From: Paracoccaceae bacterium
Lineage (GTDB): Bacteria > Pseudomonadota > Alphaproteobacteria > Rhodobacterales > Rhodobacteraceae
Direction: 5' to 3'
Assembly (NCBI GenBank): GCA_030625695.1
Contig: DAOUQK010000090.1
Coordinates: 1-11,071 of the forward strand
DNA length: 11,071 bases
Under the pieces are notes generated by a model. That model was not told the DNA's origin. It saw nothing but the letters and a program-made list of their open reading frames with translations, and ran no database searches. Shown piece after piece: positions 1 to 5,969 of the stretch. The position numbers and the translations under genes are program-made. Every line of letters starts with the position of its first letter. Within the stretch, counting starts at the first letter, position 1.

Positions 1-28
1 CATGTGTATCAATCGCCAAGCCCGCGTC

Positions 29-33
29 AGGAG
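29..33 (+). promoter_or_regulatory. Ribosome binding site of the M20 amidohydrolase gene
   Basis: AGGAG lies 8 nt upstream of ATG 42, the best Shine-Dalgarno match near this start. It decides the start because the reading frame has no stop codon between the window edge and ATG 42. Confidence 0.75.
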
Positions 34-41
34 TCCAGCCC

Positions 42-1217
42 ATGCCGATTGTTAATCGTATCGCCGATTATGCCAAAGACATGACCACCTGGCGTCAGCA
101 CCTGCATACGATCCCGGAACTGGGCCTTGATCTTCCTGAGACTGCGGCGTTTGTCGCGGCACGCCTGCGCGAATTTGGGGTGGATGAGCTGCATGAAGGG
201 ATTGCCCAGACCGGCATGGTGGCGATCATCAACGGGCAGGGTGATGGGCCGACCATCGGTTTGCGCGCCGATATGGATGCCTTGCCGATCACCGAAGCGA
301 CCGGACTGGACTATGCCAGCCAGAACCACGGTAAAATGCACGCCTGTGGCCATGACGGCCATACCACGATGTTGCTGGGTGCTGCGCGATATCTGGCCGA
401 AACCCGTAATTTCAAAGGCCGCGTGGCGTTGATCTTTCAACCAGCGGAAGAGGGCGGCGGCGGTGGCGAAGTGATGGTGCAAGAGGGCATCATGGAACGG
501 TTTGATATCTCTCAGGTTTTTGCCATTCACAACTCGCCGGGGTTTGAATTTGCTACGTTCCATTCGAACGCGGGGGCGATGATGGCGGCGGCTGATACCA
601 TACATATCCGTATTCAGGGTAAAGGCGGGCACGGCGCACATCCGTCGATCTGCGCCGACCCGGTGGTGGCGGCCTGTGGTATCGTGCAGGCGATCCAGAC
701 GATTGCCAGCCGCAACCTTGACAGGGATGAACAGTTGGTCATTTCGGTGACGCAAATTCATACCGGTACGGTGGACAACGTCATTCCCGATACCGCCTAT
801 ATCAATGGCACCGTGCGGACCTTTGACAAATCGGTGCAGGCTATGGTCGTCAAACGCTTGCACGAAATTGTTGCTGGACAGGCGGCCAGCTATGGTGTCA
901 CCGCCGAGTTGGAGTTCGAATATGGCTATCCGCCGACCATAAACGATGCAACTCGCGCCGAATTTGCCGCTGAAGTCGCGCGCGAAGTGGTCGGCGCGCC
1001 GCAAGTCGACGACAACATGCCATCCGTCATGGGGGCCGAAGATTTTGCTTATCTGCTCGAGGCCCGCCCGGGCGCGTATCTGTTTCTGGGCCAGGGCGAA
1101 GGCGCCAGCCTGCATCACCCCGAATACAATTTCAACGACGAGGTGGCCCCGGTGGGTGCCTCGTTCTTTGCCCGGTTGGTAGAGCGGGCTCAGCCGTTGA
1201 ACGTGGTTGCAGACTGA
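42..1217 (+). CDS. M20 family metal-dependent amidohydrolase (hippurate hydrolase / N-acyl amino acid amidase type)
   Basis: Predicted cytosolic two-metal amidohydrolase that cleaves an N-acyl amino acid or related amide; the exact substrate cannot be read from sequence. The 391-residue length is normal for the M20D (HipO/AmaA/ILL) branch. Visible motifs are GLRADMDALPI (about 73-83), HACGHDGH (100-107) with metal ligands Cys102 and His104, QPAEEGGGG (133-141) with catalytic and metal glutamates 136/137, the ligand His163 in AIHNSPG, the dimerisation-domain motif GKGGHGAHP (193-201), and the C-terminal ligand His358 in LHHPEYNFND. Ligand assignment follows the plant ILL2 enzyme. The frame is open to the window edge, so the start rests on the AGGAG at 29-33, 8 nt before ATG 42, and on a normal family N-terminus. 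The stop overlaps the next gene's start by one base (TGATG), implying translational coupling to the ureohydrolases downstream. No upstream gene can be identified in the 41 bases available. Confidence 0.95.
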   Translation: MPIVNRIADYAKDMTTWRQHLHTIPELGLDLPETAAFVAARLREFGVDELHEGIAQTGMVAIINGQGDGPTIGLRADMDALPITEATGLDYASQNHGKMHACGHDGHTTMLLGAARYLAETRNFKGRVALIFQPAEEGGGGGEVMVQEGIMERFDISQVFAIHNSPGFEFATFHSNAGAMMAAADTIHIRIQGKGGHGAHPSICADPVVAACGIVQAIQTIASRNLDRDEQLVISVTQIHTGTVDNVIPDTAYINGTVRTFDKSVQAMVVKRLHEIVAGQAASYGVTAELEFEYGYPPTINDATRAEFAAEVAREVVGAPQVDDNMPSVMGAEDFAYLLEARPGAYLFLGQGEGASLHHPEYNFNDEVAPVGASFFARLVERAQPLNVVAD

Positions 1218-2179
1218 TGGCGCTGGAAGATGCCAAAACCCAGATAGATCATGCCTTTACCCGCGACAGTTTACGTGGTTTGACAGCCGAGAACACCTTT
1301 GGTGGGGCCACGTCGTTCCTGCGCCGTCGCTATACCAAAGATCTGAGCGGCGTTGATATTGCAGTGACTGGCATTCCGTTTGATCAGGCGGTCACCAATC
1401 GCCCTGGCACCCGTTTGGGACCGCGCGCGATCCGCGAGGCAAGCAGTCTTCAGGCGCCTGATGCGCCGTATGGCTGGCCGTACGATCCGCTTAGCGAACT
1501 GGCCATAATCGACTATGGCGATCTGGCGTTTGATTACGCCAATATTCCCGCGTTTCCGGGGGCATTGAAGGCGCATATCGACACAATTTTGCAGGCGGAT
1601 GTGGCCAGTTTGGTGCTGGGCGGCGATCATTATATCAGCTTTCCGATTCTACAGGCTTATGCCGAGAAATACGGGCCAATGTCGCTTTTGCAATTTGATG
1701 CCCACACCGATACTTGGGCCGATGACGACATGGACCGGGTCGATCACGGCACGATGTTTTATAAGGCGGTGAAAATGGGCCTGGTTGACCCGGCCCGTTC
1801 GGTTCAGGTTGGTATTCGCACCACCAACGCCGATACAATGGGCGTCAATATCATTGACGCGCGTGAGGTTCATGAACTGGGGCCAGTGGCGGCGGCTGCT
1901 AAAATCCGTGAAATATTAGGGGATTACCCGACATACCTCACCTTCGATATCGACGCACTCGACCCGGCTTATGCGCCGGGCACGGGCACGCCGGTCTGGG
2001 GCGGGCTGACCTCGGCGCAGGCGGCAATCATGCTGCGCGATCTGGCCGGTATCAACATCAAAGGCGGCGATGTGGTCGAAGTATCACCACCGTTTGACAC
2101 CACAGGGGCGACGGCAATCGCAGGCGCGCATGTGGCGACAGAAATTCTCTGTTTATTGGGTTGGGGGATGCGGTCATGA
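1217..2179 (+). CDS. speB: Agmatinase (SpeB-like ureohydrolase)
   Basis: Arginase/agmatinase-family hydrolase of 320 residues, expected to use a binuclear Mn(II) centre to split agmatine into putrescine and urea in the cytosol. The metal signatures are complete: LGGDH (His138), FDAHTDT (Asp161, His163, Asp165) and TFDIDALDPAYAPGTGTP (Asp244, Asp246). His177 in DHGTMFY and Glu288 in DVVEVSPP match the catalytic/substrate positions of arginase. The DAHTDT-to-DHGTMFY stretch and the VQVGIRT segment resemble E. coli SpeB as I recall it, so agmatinase is the best guess, but guanidinobutyrase-type specificities occur throughout the family. The ATG at 1217 shares one base with the preceding stop and has no strong ribosome binding site, so reinitiation after the M20 gene is likely. 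It overlaps the next ureohydrolase by 4 bp (ATGA). Confidence 0.93.
   Translation: MALEDAKTQIDHAFTRDSLRGLTAENTFGGATSFLRRRYTKDLSGVDIAVTGIPFDQAVTNRPGTRLGPRAIREASSLQAPDAPYGWPYDPLSELAIIDYGDLAFDYANIPAFPGALKAHIDTILQADVASLVLGGDHYISFPILQAYAEKYGPMSLLQFDAHTDTWADDDMDRVDHGTMFYKAVKMGLVDPARSVQVGIRTTNADTMGVNIIDAREVHELGPVAAAAKIREILGDYPTYLTFDIDALDPAYAPGTGTPVWGGLTSAQAAIMLRDLAGINIKGGDVVEVSPPFDTTGATAIAGAHVATEILCLLGWGMRS
2163..2168 (+). promoter_or_regulatory. Ribosome binding site supporting ATG 2176
   Basis: GGGGGA sits inside the last codons of the upstream agmatinase gene, 7 nt before ATG 2176. It supports that start over the in-frame TTG at 2161 and allows translational coupling at the ATGA overlap. Confidence 0.55.
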
Positions 2180-3123
2180 GCGGGTTCAACCAACCCATAA
2201 GCGGCAATGATCTGGCACGGTTTTCCGGGCCGGGGACGTTCATGCGCCTGCCATCGGAAAGCCGGCTGAACGGGCTGGATGTGGCGGTTTTGGGCATTCC
2301 GATGGATATCGGCACTTCCTGGCGCTCGGGCACGCGGTTTGGCCCGAAACAAATCCGCGCTGAAAGCGCGATGATCCGGCCCTATAATATGGCCACGGGT
2401 GCGGCCCCGTTTGATTGTTTGCAGGTGGCGGATATTGGTGATCTGGCGATCAATACCTTCTCACTCCCTGAAAGTTATAAAATTATATCAGATAGTTACG
2501 ATGCGATCCTCAAGCGTAAAGTGATGCCAATGGCAATGGGCGGTGATCATTCGATCACCCTGCCGATCCTGCGAAGCGTGGCGCGGCGTTACGGCCCTGT
2601 GGCCTTGGTGCATGTGGATGCCCATGCGGATGTGAATGACGAAATGTTTGGCGTGCGTGAAACCCACGGCACCGTATTCCGGCGCGCCTGGGAAGAAGGG
2701 CTGATTCTGCCCGACAAGACCTATCAGATTGGTCTGCGCGGGACGGGGTACGCCGCGTCAGATTTCACCGAGGCACAAGGCTGGGGCTTTCAGCAATTCC
2801 CGGCGCATGAATTATGGGGCCGGGCGTTAAGCGATCTGGGGCAGGAAATTCGCGGTGATATCGGTGACTTACCGACCTATATCAGCTATGATATCGACAG
2901 CCTGGATCCCGCCTTTGCCCCCGGAACTGGCACGCCCGAGATCGGCGGGTTGACCACGCCGCAAGCGTTGCAACTGATCCGGGCGTTGCAGGGGCTCAAT
3001 GTTGTTGGCTGTGATCTTGTGGAAGTATCGCCGCCCTATGATCCGAGCGGAAATACAGCCCTTACCGGGGCAAATATCCTGTATGAAATGTTGTGTATTC
3101 TGCCGGGTGTGACGGCACGTTAG
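2176..3123 (+). CDS. gbuA: Second agmatinase-family ureohydrolase, guanidinobutyrase-like
   Basis: Ureohydrolase of 315 residues with a complete binuclear metal site: GGDH (His125), HVDAHADVND (Asp148, His150, Asp152) and SYDIDSLDPAFAPGTGTP (Asp239, Asp241), plus His164 in THGTVFRR and Glu283 in DLVEVSPP. It is not a recent copy of its neighbour: the DAHADVND loop and the RSGTRFGPKQIRAES and PYNMATGAAPFD segments match my memory of Pseudomonas 4-guanidinobutyrase GbuA better than SpeB. Expected reaction: 4-guanidinobutanoate to GABA plus urea; guanidinopropionase, agmatinase or guanidine hydrolase activity cannot be excluded. I chose ATG 2176, not TTG 2161, because it gives the ATGA overlap with the previous stop, has GGGGGA at 2163-2168 with 7 nt spacing, and gives a family-like N-terminus. 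The family call is firm; the substrate is about even odds. Confidence 0.92.
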   Translation: MSGFNQPISGNDLARFSGPGTFMRLPSESRLNGLDVAVLGIPMDIGTSWRSGTRFGPKQIRAESAMIRPYNMATGAAPFDCLQVADIGDLAINTFSLPESYKIISDSYDAILKRKVMPMAMGGDHSITLPILRSVARRYGPVALVHVDAHADVNDEMFGVRETHGTVFRRAWEEGLILPDKTYQIGLRGTGYAASDFTEAQGWGFQQFPAHELWGRALSDLGQEIRGDIGDLPTYISYDIDSLDPAFAPGTGTPEIGGLTTPQALQLIRALQGLNVVGCDLVEVSPPYDPSGNTALTGANILYEMLCILPGVTAR

Positions 3124-3125
3124 GG

Positions 3126-3539
3126 ATGGGACGTAAGAAAATGGCGCTTTGGATTTTAATTGCGATTGCAGTGGCCGGACTGGCGTTTATCAGACTGGCG
3201 CCAAGTGATGTTTCACAAGTACATAAGCCGCCTAAAGTCACTGAAAACAAAGACTTCAAGGCGGGTGTTAAACGATTAATAACCAGTGAACCGGACGGGT
3301 TGGCGCGGCTGCATGTGATCATTCTTGCCACGCCGCGTACCCAGGTTTTGGCCGGATCTGTTGACGAAGGCATGGTGACGTATATCACAAGGTCCGCCCT
3401 GTTCGGATTCCCCGATTACACCACGGTGCAGCAGGACGACGACAGTTTGAAAATCTACGCCAGATTACGATTTGGCCGTGCTGATATCGGCGTCAACAAA
3501 GCCCGCGTCGAGCGTTGGATCAACGCTCTGCAACCGTGA
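3126..3539 (+). CDS. DUF1499 family membrane-anchored protein
   Basis: Small protein of 137 residues, function unknown. From ATG 3126 it begins MGRKK, followed by one hydrophobic segment (about residues 7-22, ALWILIAIAVAGLAFI), giving a membrane anchor with a periplasmic C-terminal domain. The C-terminal part carries what I recognise as the Rhodobacteraceae DUF1499 signature: ATPRTQVLAGS, VTYITRSALFGFPDYTT and LRFGRADIGVNKARVE. A second possible start, ATG 3141, is preceded by GGGA but would lose the basic residues before the anchor; GTG 3093 is less likely because it would overlap the gene upstream by 31 bp. It lies 2 bp after the guanidinobutyrase-like gene, so it may be on that transcript, though nothing in its sequence ties it to guanidine metabolism. 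Its last 75 bp overlap the opposite-strand gene at 3465-3770. Confidence 0.85.
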   Translation: MGRKKMALWILIAIAVAGLAFIRLAPSDVSQVHKPPKVTENKDFKAGVKRLITSEPDGLARLHVIILATPRTQVLAGSVDEGMVTYITRSALFGFPDYTTVQQDDDSLKIYARLRFGRADIGVNKARVERWINALQP

Positions 3540-3770
3540 GGACAAACAACCCTTTTGCACCTCGCGCCACATCGGCACGTTCAGCGACATCTGGCATTGC
3601 GCCATAAACATCCGCCCGTCGACATGCAGGCAAATGGTCTCACCCAGTTCAACCCGCGACCCGGTGCGATCGGTGCAGTAACAGTCGATCACCTTGCCAT
3701 CCCGTCCTTTGACATCGGCAAATGCCGGGAGCGCGCTGATAACAAGCGCCAGAGTAAGGATATGTTTCAT
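3465..3770 (-). CDS. Small secreted cysteine-rich hypothetical protein
   Basis: Protein of 101 residues with a clear Sec signal peptide (MKHILTLALVISALPAFA, cleavage likely after residue 18 at AFA/DV). The mature part has five cysteines (30, 32, 47, 59, 75) around CYCTDRTGSRVELGE, LHVDGRMFMAQC and MSLNVPMWRE, a pattern I recall from short uncharacterised Rhodobacteraceae proteins. It is probably periplasmic and possibly disulfide-bonded or metal-binding; no function can be assigned. Coding is supported by the signal peptide and by the ORF filling a 225-bp gap between plus-strand genes. The last 24 residues (from about 78) are encoded antisense to the end of the DUF1499 gene and follow the last cysteine, so they may be a lineage-specific extension. 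A possible minus-strand -10 box (TATGAT) lies just upstream. Confidence 0.78.
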   Translation of the reverse strand: MKHILTLALVISALPAFADVKGRDGKVIDCYCTDRTGSRVELGETICLHVDGRMFMAQCQMSLNVPMWREVQKGCLSSRLQSVDPTLDAGFVDADISTAKS

Positions 3771-3834
3771 ATCGGCACCGTATCATACTCTCGCCTCTTG
3801 ACCAACGGCGTGCGATGTCACACACCCCATCCCC
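3771..3834. promoter_or_regulatory. Divergent intergenic region between the secreted-protein gene and prfA
   Basis: This 64-bp gap must hold the minus-strand promoter and may hold the prfA promoter. On the minus strand TATGAT (3787-3782) is a fair -10 box 11 nt before the ATG at 3770, with no good -35. On the plus strand TTGACC (3798-3803) is a fair -35, but the hexamer 17 nt downstream, CACACC, is a poor -10. No good ribosome binding site precedes prfA. These are eye matches to sigma-70 consensus only. Confidence 0.25.
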
Positions 3835-4893
3835 ATGATCCCAGCTTTGCGCCTTGAACAAATCACTTTACGGTTTCAGTTTCTTGAAGCTGCGATGGCG
3901 GACGGCGCAAGTGGGGCCGAGATCGCCAAACTGGCCAAAGAGTATTCTGACCTGCGCCCGGTGGTCGAACAGATCGAGGTCTGGCGGCGGTTGCTGTCTG
4001 ATCTGGCCGACGCCGAGGTCATGTTGGATGACCCCGACATGAAAGAACTGGCCGAGGAAGAAATCCCAACGCTGAAAACCCGGATTCCGCAGGTTGAACA
4101 CGCCCTGCAACTGTCGCTGTTGCCACGCGACGAGGCCGACACCAAACCCGCCATGCTGGAAATCCGCCCCGGCACTGGTGGTGACGAGGCGGCGTTGTTT
4201 GCCGCCGACCTGCTGCGAATGTACCTGCGTTACGCCGAGGCCCGTGGCTGGAAGGTCGAGATCATCGAACAACAGCTAAGCGAGTTGGGCGGCGTCAAAG
4301 AGGTGGTCGCACACATCAAGGGTGAAAACGTGTTTGCCCGGATGAAGTTTGAGTCTGGCGTGCATAGGGTCCAGCGGGTGCCGACTACCGAAAGCGGCGG
4401 GCGCATTCATACTTCGGCGGCAACCGTGGCGGTGCTTCCCGAGGCCGAAGATGTGGATATTCACATTGATCCGGGCGATCTGCGGATCGACACCATGCGG
4501 GCCTCGGGGGCAGGGGGCCAGCATGTGAACAAAACCGATTCGGCGGTGCGGATTACCCATCTTCCCAGTGGTATCGTGGTCACATCAAGCGAGAAATCCC
4601 AGCATCGTAACCGTGAAATTGCCATGAACGTGCTGAAAACACGCCTGTATGATCAGGAACGCCAACGGGTCGATAGTGAACGGTCGGCGAACCGCGCGTC
4701 GCAAGTGGGTTCAGGTGATCGTTCGGAACGCATCCGCACCTATAATTTCCCGCAAGGGCGCATGACCGACCATCGCATCAATCTGACACTGTACAAGCTG
4801 GATGCGGTGATGGCTGGCGATCTGGACGAGGTGATTGATGCGCTGGCGGCGGATGATCAGGCCCGCAAGTTGGCCGAGATGGGCCAGATATGA
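3835..4893 (+). CDS. prfA: Peptide chain release factor 1
   Basis: Class I release factor (352 residues, normal length) that reads UAA and UAG in the ribosomal A site and triggers release of the finished protein. Domain order is as expected: helical N-terminal domain 1 (about 1-100), the domain 2 region with the stop-codon-reading tripeptide of RF1 type, Pro183-Thr-Thr185 in RVPTTESGGRIHTSA, the GGQ loop at 227-229 in ASGAGGQHVNKTDSAVR, and the conserved RIRTYNFPQGRMTDHRI (299-315). The RIRTYNFPQGR element and PxT motif distinguish it from RF2. ATG 3835 gives a family-like N-terminus; no good Shine-Dalgarno sequence precedes it. The stop overlaps prmC by 4 bp (ATGA), coupling the factor to the enzyme that methylates its Gln229. 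Confidence 0.98.
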   Translation: MIPALRLEQITLRFQFLEAAMADGASGAEIAKLAKEYSDLRPVVEQIEVWRRLLSDLADAEVMLDDPDMKELAEEEIPTLKTRIPQVEHALQLSLLPRDEADTKPAMLEIRPGTGGDEAALFAADLLRMYLRYAEARGWKVEIIEQQLSELGGVKEVVAHIKGENVFARMKFESGVHRVQRVPTTESGGRIHTSAATVAVLPEAEDVDIHIDPGDLRIDTMRASGAGGQHVNKTDSAVRITHLPSGIVVTSSEKSQHRNREIAMNVLKTRLYDQERQRVDSERSANRASQVGSGDRSERIRTYNFPQGRMTDHRINLTLYKLDAVMAGDLDEVIDALAADDQARKLAEMGQI

Positions 4894-5729
4894 CACCCCT
4901 CACGGCCGCGCAGGCGATGGCCAGTGCTGCGGCAAGGTTACGCGCCGCCGGGGTTGACGATCCGGGCCGGGACGCGCGTATTCTACTGGCCCATGCTGCA
5001 AAAATCGAAGCCGCCCGCGTGACCCTGATAGCCCCCGAAAACCTTGAGCCCGAGATTGCCGAGCGGTATGAACAACTGATCGCCCTGCGCGCCATCCGTG
5101 TACCGGTGTCGCATTTGCTGGGCGAACGGGAGTTTTACGGACGTCGCTTTAAGATCAGCCGGGAAGTACTTGATCCGAGACCAGAAACCGAAATTCTGGT
5201 CGAGGCCGCATTGGCCGAACCATACGCGCATTTTCTGGACCTTGGCACTGGATCGGGCTGTATTCTGGTCACCCTTCTGGCCGAGCGTGAAACCTCCCGC
5301 GGGCATGGTGTCGACATTTCAGAAGCGGCCTGTTTACAGGCCAGCGCCAACGCCGTGCTGCACCAGGTTCAGGACCGGGCCAGGATCACCTACTCGGACT
5401 GGTTCAAGGGGGTCACAGGGCGCTTTGATCTGATCGTGTCGAACCCGCCTTACATTGCACATGCCGAAATGCCGGACCTTGCCGAAGAGGTGCGCAACCA
5501 CGAACCGGTCATCGCCCTAAGTGACGGTGGCGATGGTCTGGGCGCATACCGGAAAATCGCCGCCGGGGTAGGCAAGCATCTAACGCCGGGGGGGCGTTTG
5601 TTGTTGGAAATTGGCCCAACCCAAGGCGTGCAAGTGAAACAATTGCTGGACCAGGCGGGTCTGAAGGACCTGCGGATTGTACCGGATCTGGATCGCCGCG
5701 ACCGGGTGGTTATCGGTGTTGCCAACTAA
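4890..5729 (+). CDS. prmC: Release factor glutamine-N5 methyltransferase
   Basis: SAM-dependent methyltransferase of 279 residues that N5-methylates the glutamine of the GGQ motif in RF1 and RF2, which speeds peptide release. It has the usual PrmC layout: an N-terminal helical substrate domain (1-85), then a Rossmann methyltransferase domain with EVLDPRPETE (92-101), SAM-binding motif FLDLGTGSGC (115-124), and the glutamine-binding NPPY (185-188) in IVSNPPYIAHAEMP, followed by EPVIALSDGGDGLGAYRKI. The ATG shares ATGA with the prfA stop, so the two are almost certainly co-translated. A run of seven G at 5588-5594 is in frame and encodes part of TPGGR. The methyltransferase signatures are complete, with no sign of damage. 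Confidence 0.97.
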   Translation: MTPLTAAQAMASAAARLRAAGVDDPGRDARILLAHAAKIEAARVTLIAPENLEPEIAERYEQLIALRAIRVPVSHLLGEREFYGRRFKISREVLDPRPETEILVEAALAEPYAHFLDLGTGSGCILVTLLAERETSRGHGVDISEAACLQASANAVLHQVQDRARITYSDWFKGVTGRFDLIVSNPPYIAHAEMPDLAEEVRNHEPVIALSDGGDGLGAYRKIAAGVGKHLTPGGRLLLEIGPTQGVQVKQLLDQAGLKDLRIVPDLDRRDRVVIGVAN

Positions 5730-5789
5730 AACATGCCGGAAAAATGGGCTAATTGCGCCATATCGCCGCAAAAACCTGTGATTATCCAG

Positions 5790-5825
5790 GTAAACCCCTT
5801 GTCTGAACGCTCAGGACATGTTTAC
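5790..5825. other. Stem-loop 1 downstream of prmC
   Basis: Outer arms GTAAAC (5790-5795) and GTTTAC (5820-5825) are exact inverted repeats. Between them, TGTC/GACA and TGA/TCA form an inner stem (5801-5818) with a single bulged G and an ACGC loop. It begins about 60 nt after the prmC stop codon. There is no following T-run, so it is not a textbook intrinsic terminator. Folding was judged by eye. Confidence 0.4.
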
Positions 5826-5831
5826 TCGTCC

Positions 5832-5873
5832 GTGTTACGCAAGGATGAGCTTTGACCAGCTCACGCATAACAC
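5832..5873. other. Stem-loop 2 upstream of the DUF4167 gene
   Basis: The outer stem pairs GTGTTACGC (5832-5840) with GCATAACAC (5865-5873), 8 of 9 positions paired. The inner stem is perfect: TGAGCT (5846-5851) with AGCTCA (5858-5863), closing a six-base TTGACC loop. The two stems are separated by an uneven internal loop (AAGGA against C). No U-tract follows (CTCAAGCCC), so its role is probably not simple termination. It may be part of a small RNA, an mRNA-stabilising structure or a repeat-element remnant. Confidence 0.45.
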
Positions 5874-5969
5874 TCAAGCCCAAAAAGCCAGTCGTCCGGA
5901 TACCTAAAGAAGCGCAAGAGGCGTGACACGGATCAACAGGCAGATTTAAACAAGGCTGACGTAAATAAA

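Noticed and set aside
27..1118. 363-residue open frame on the minus strand opposite the M20 gene
   Set aside because: It lies fully antisense to a gene with complete catalytic motifs; the translation is rich in Arg and His and has no recognisable domain. It is a codon-bias shadow.
3811..3825. CRP/FNR-like dyad before prfA (TGCGA...TCACA)
   Set aside because: The half-sites are separated by only 2 bases, not the 6 needed, and one half-site is imperfect.
5588..5594. Run of seven G in prmC as a frameshift site
   Set aside because: The frame is continuous on both sides with PrmC-like sequence, and no slippery-site context or alternative product is apparent.
5852..5857. TTGACC as a -35 box for DUF4167
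   Set aside because: It is the loop of stem-loop 2, and no -10-like hexamer lies 16-18 bases downstream (AAGCCC).
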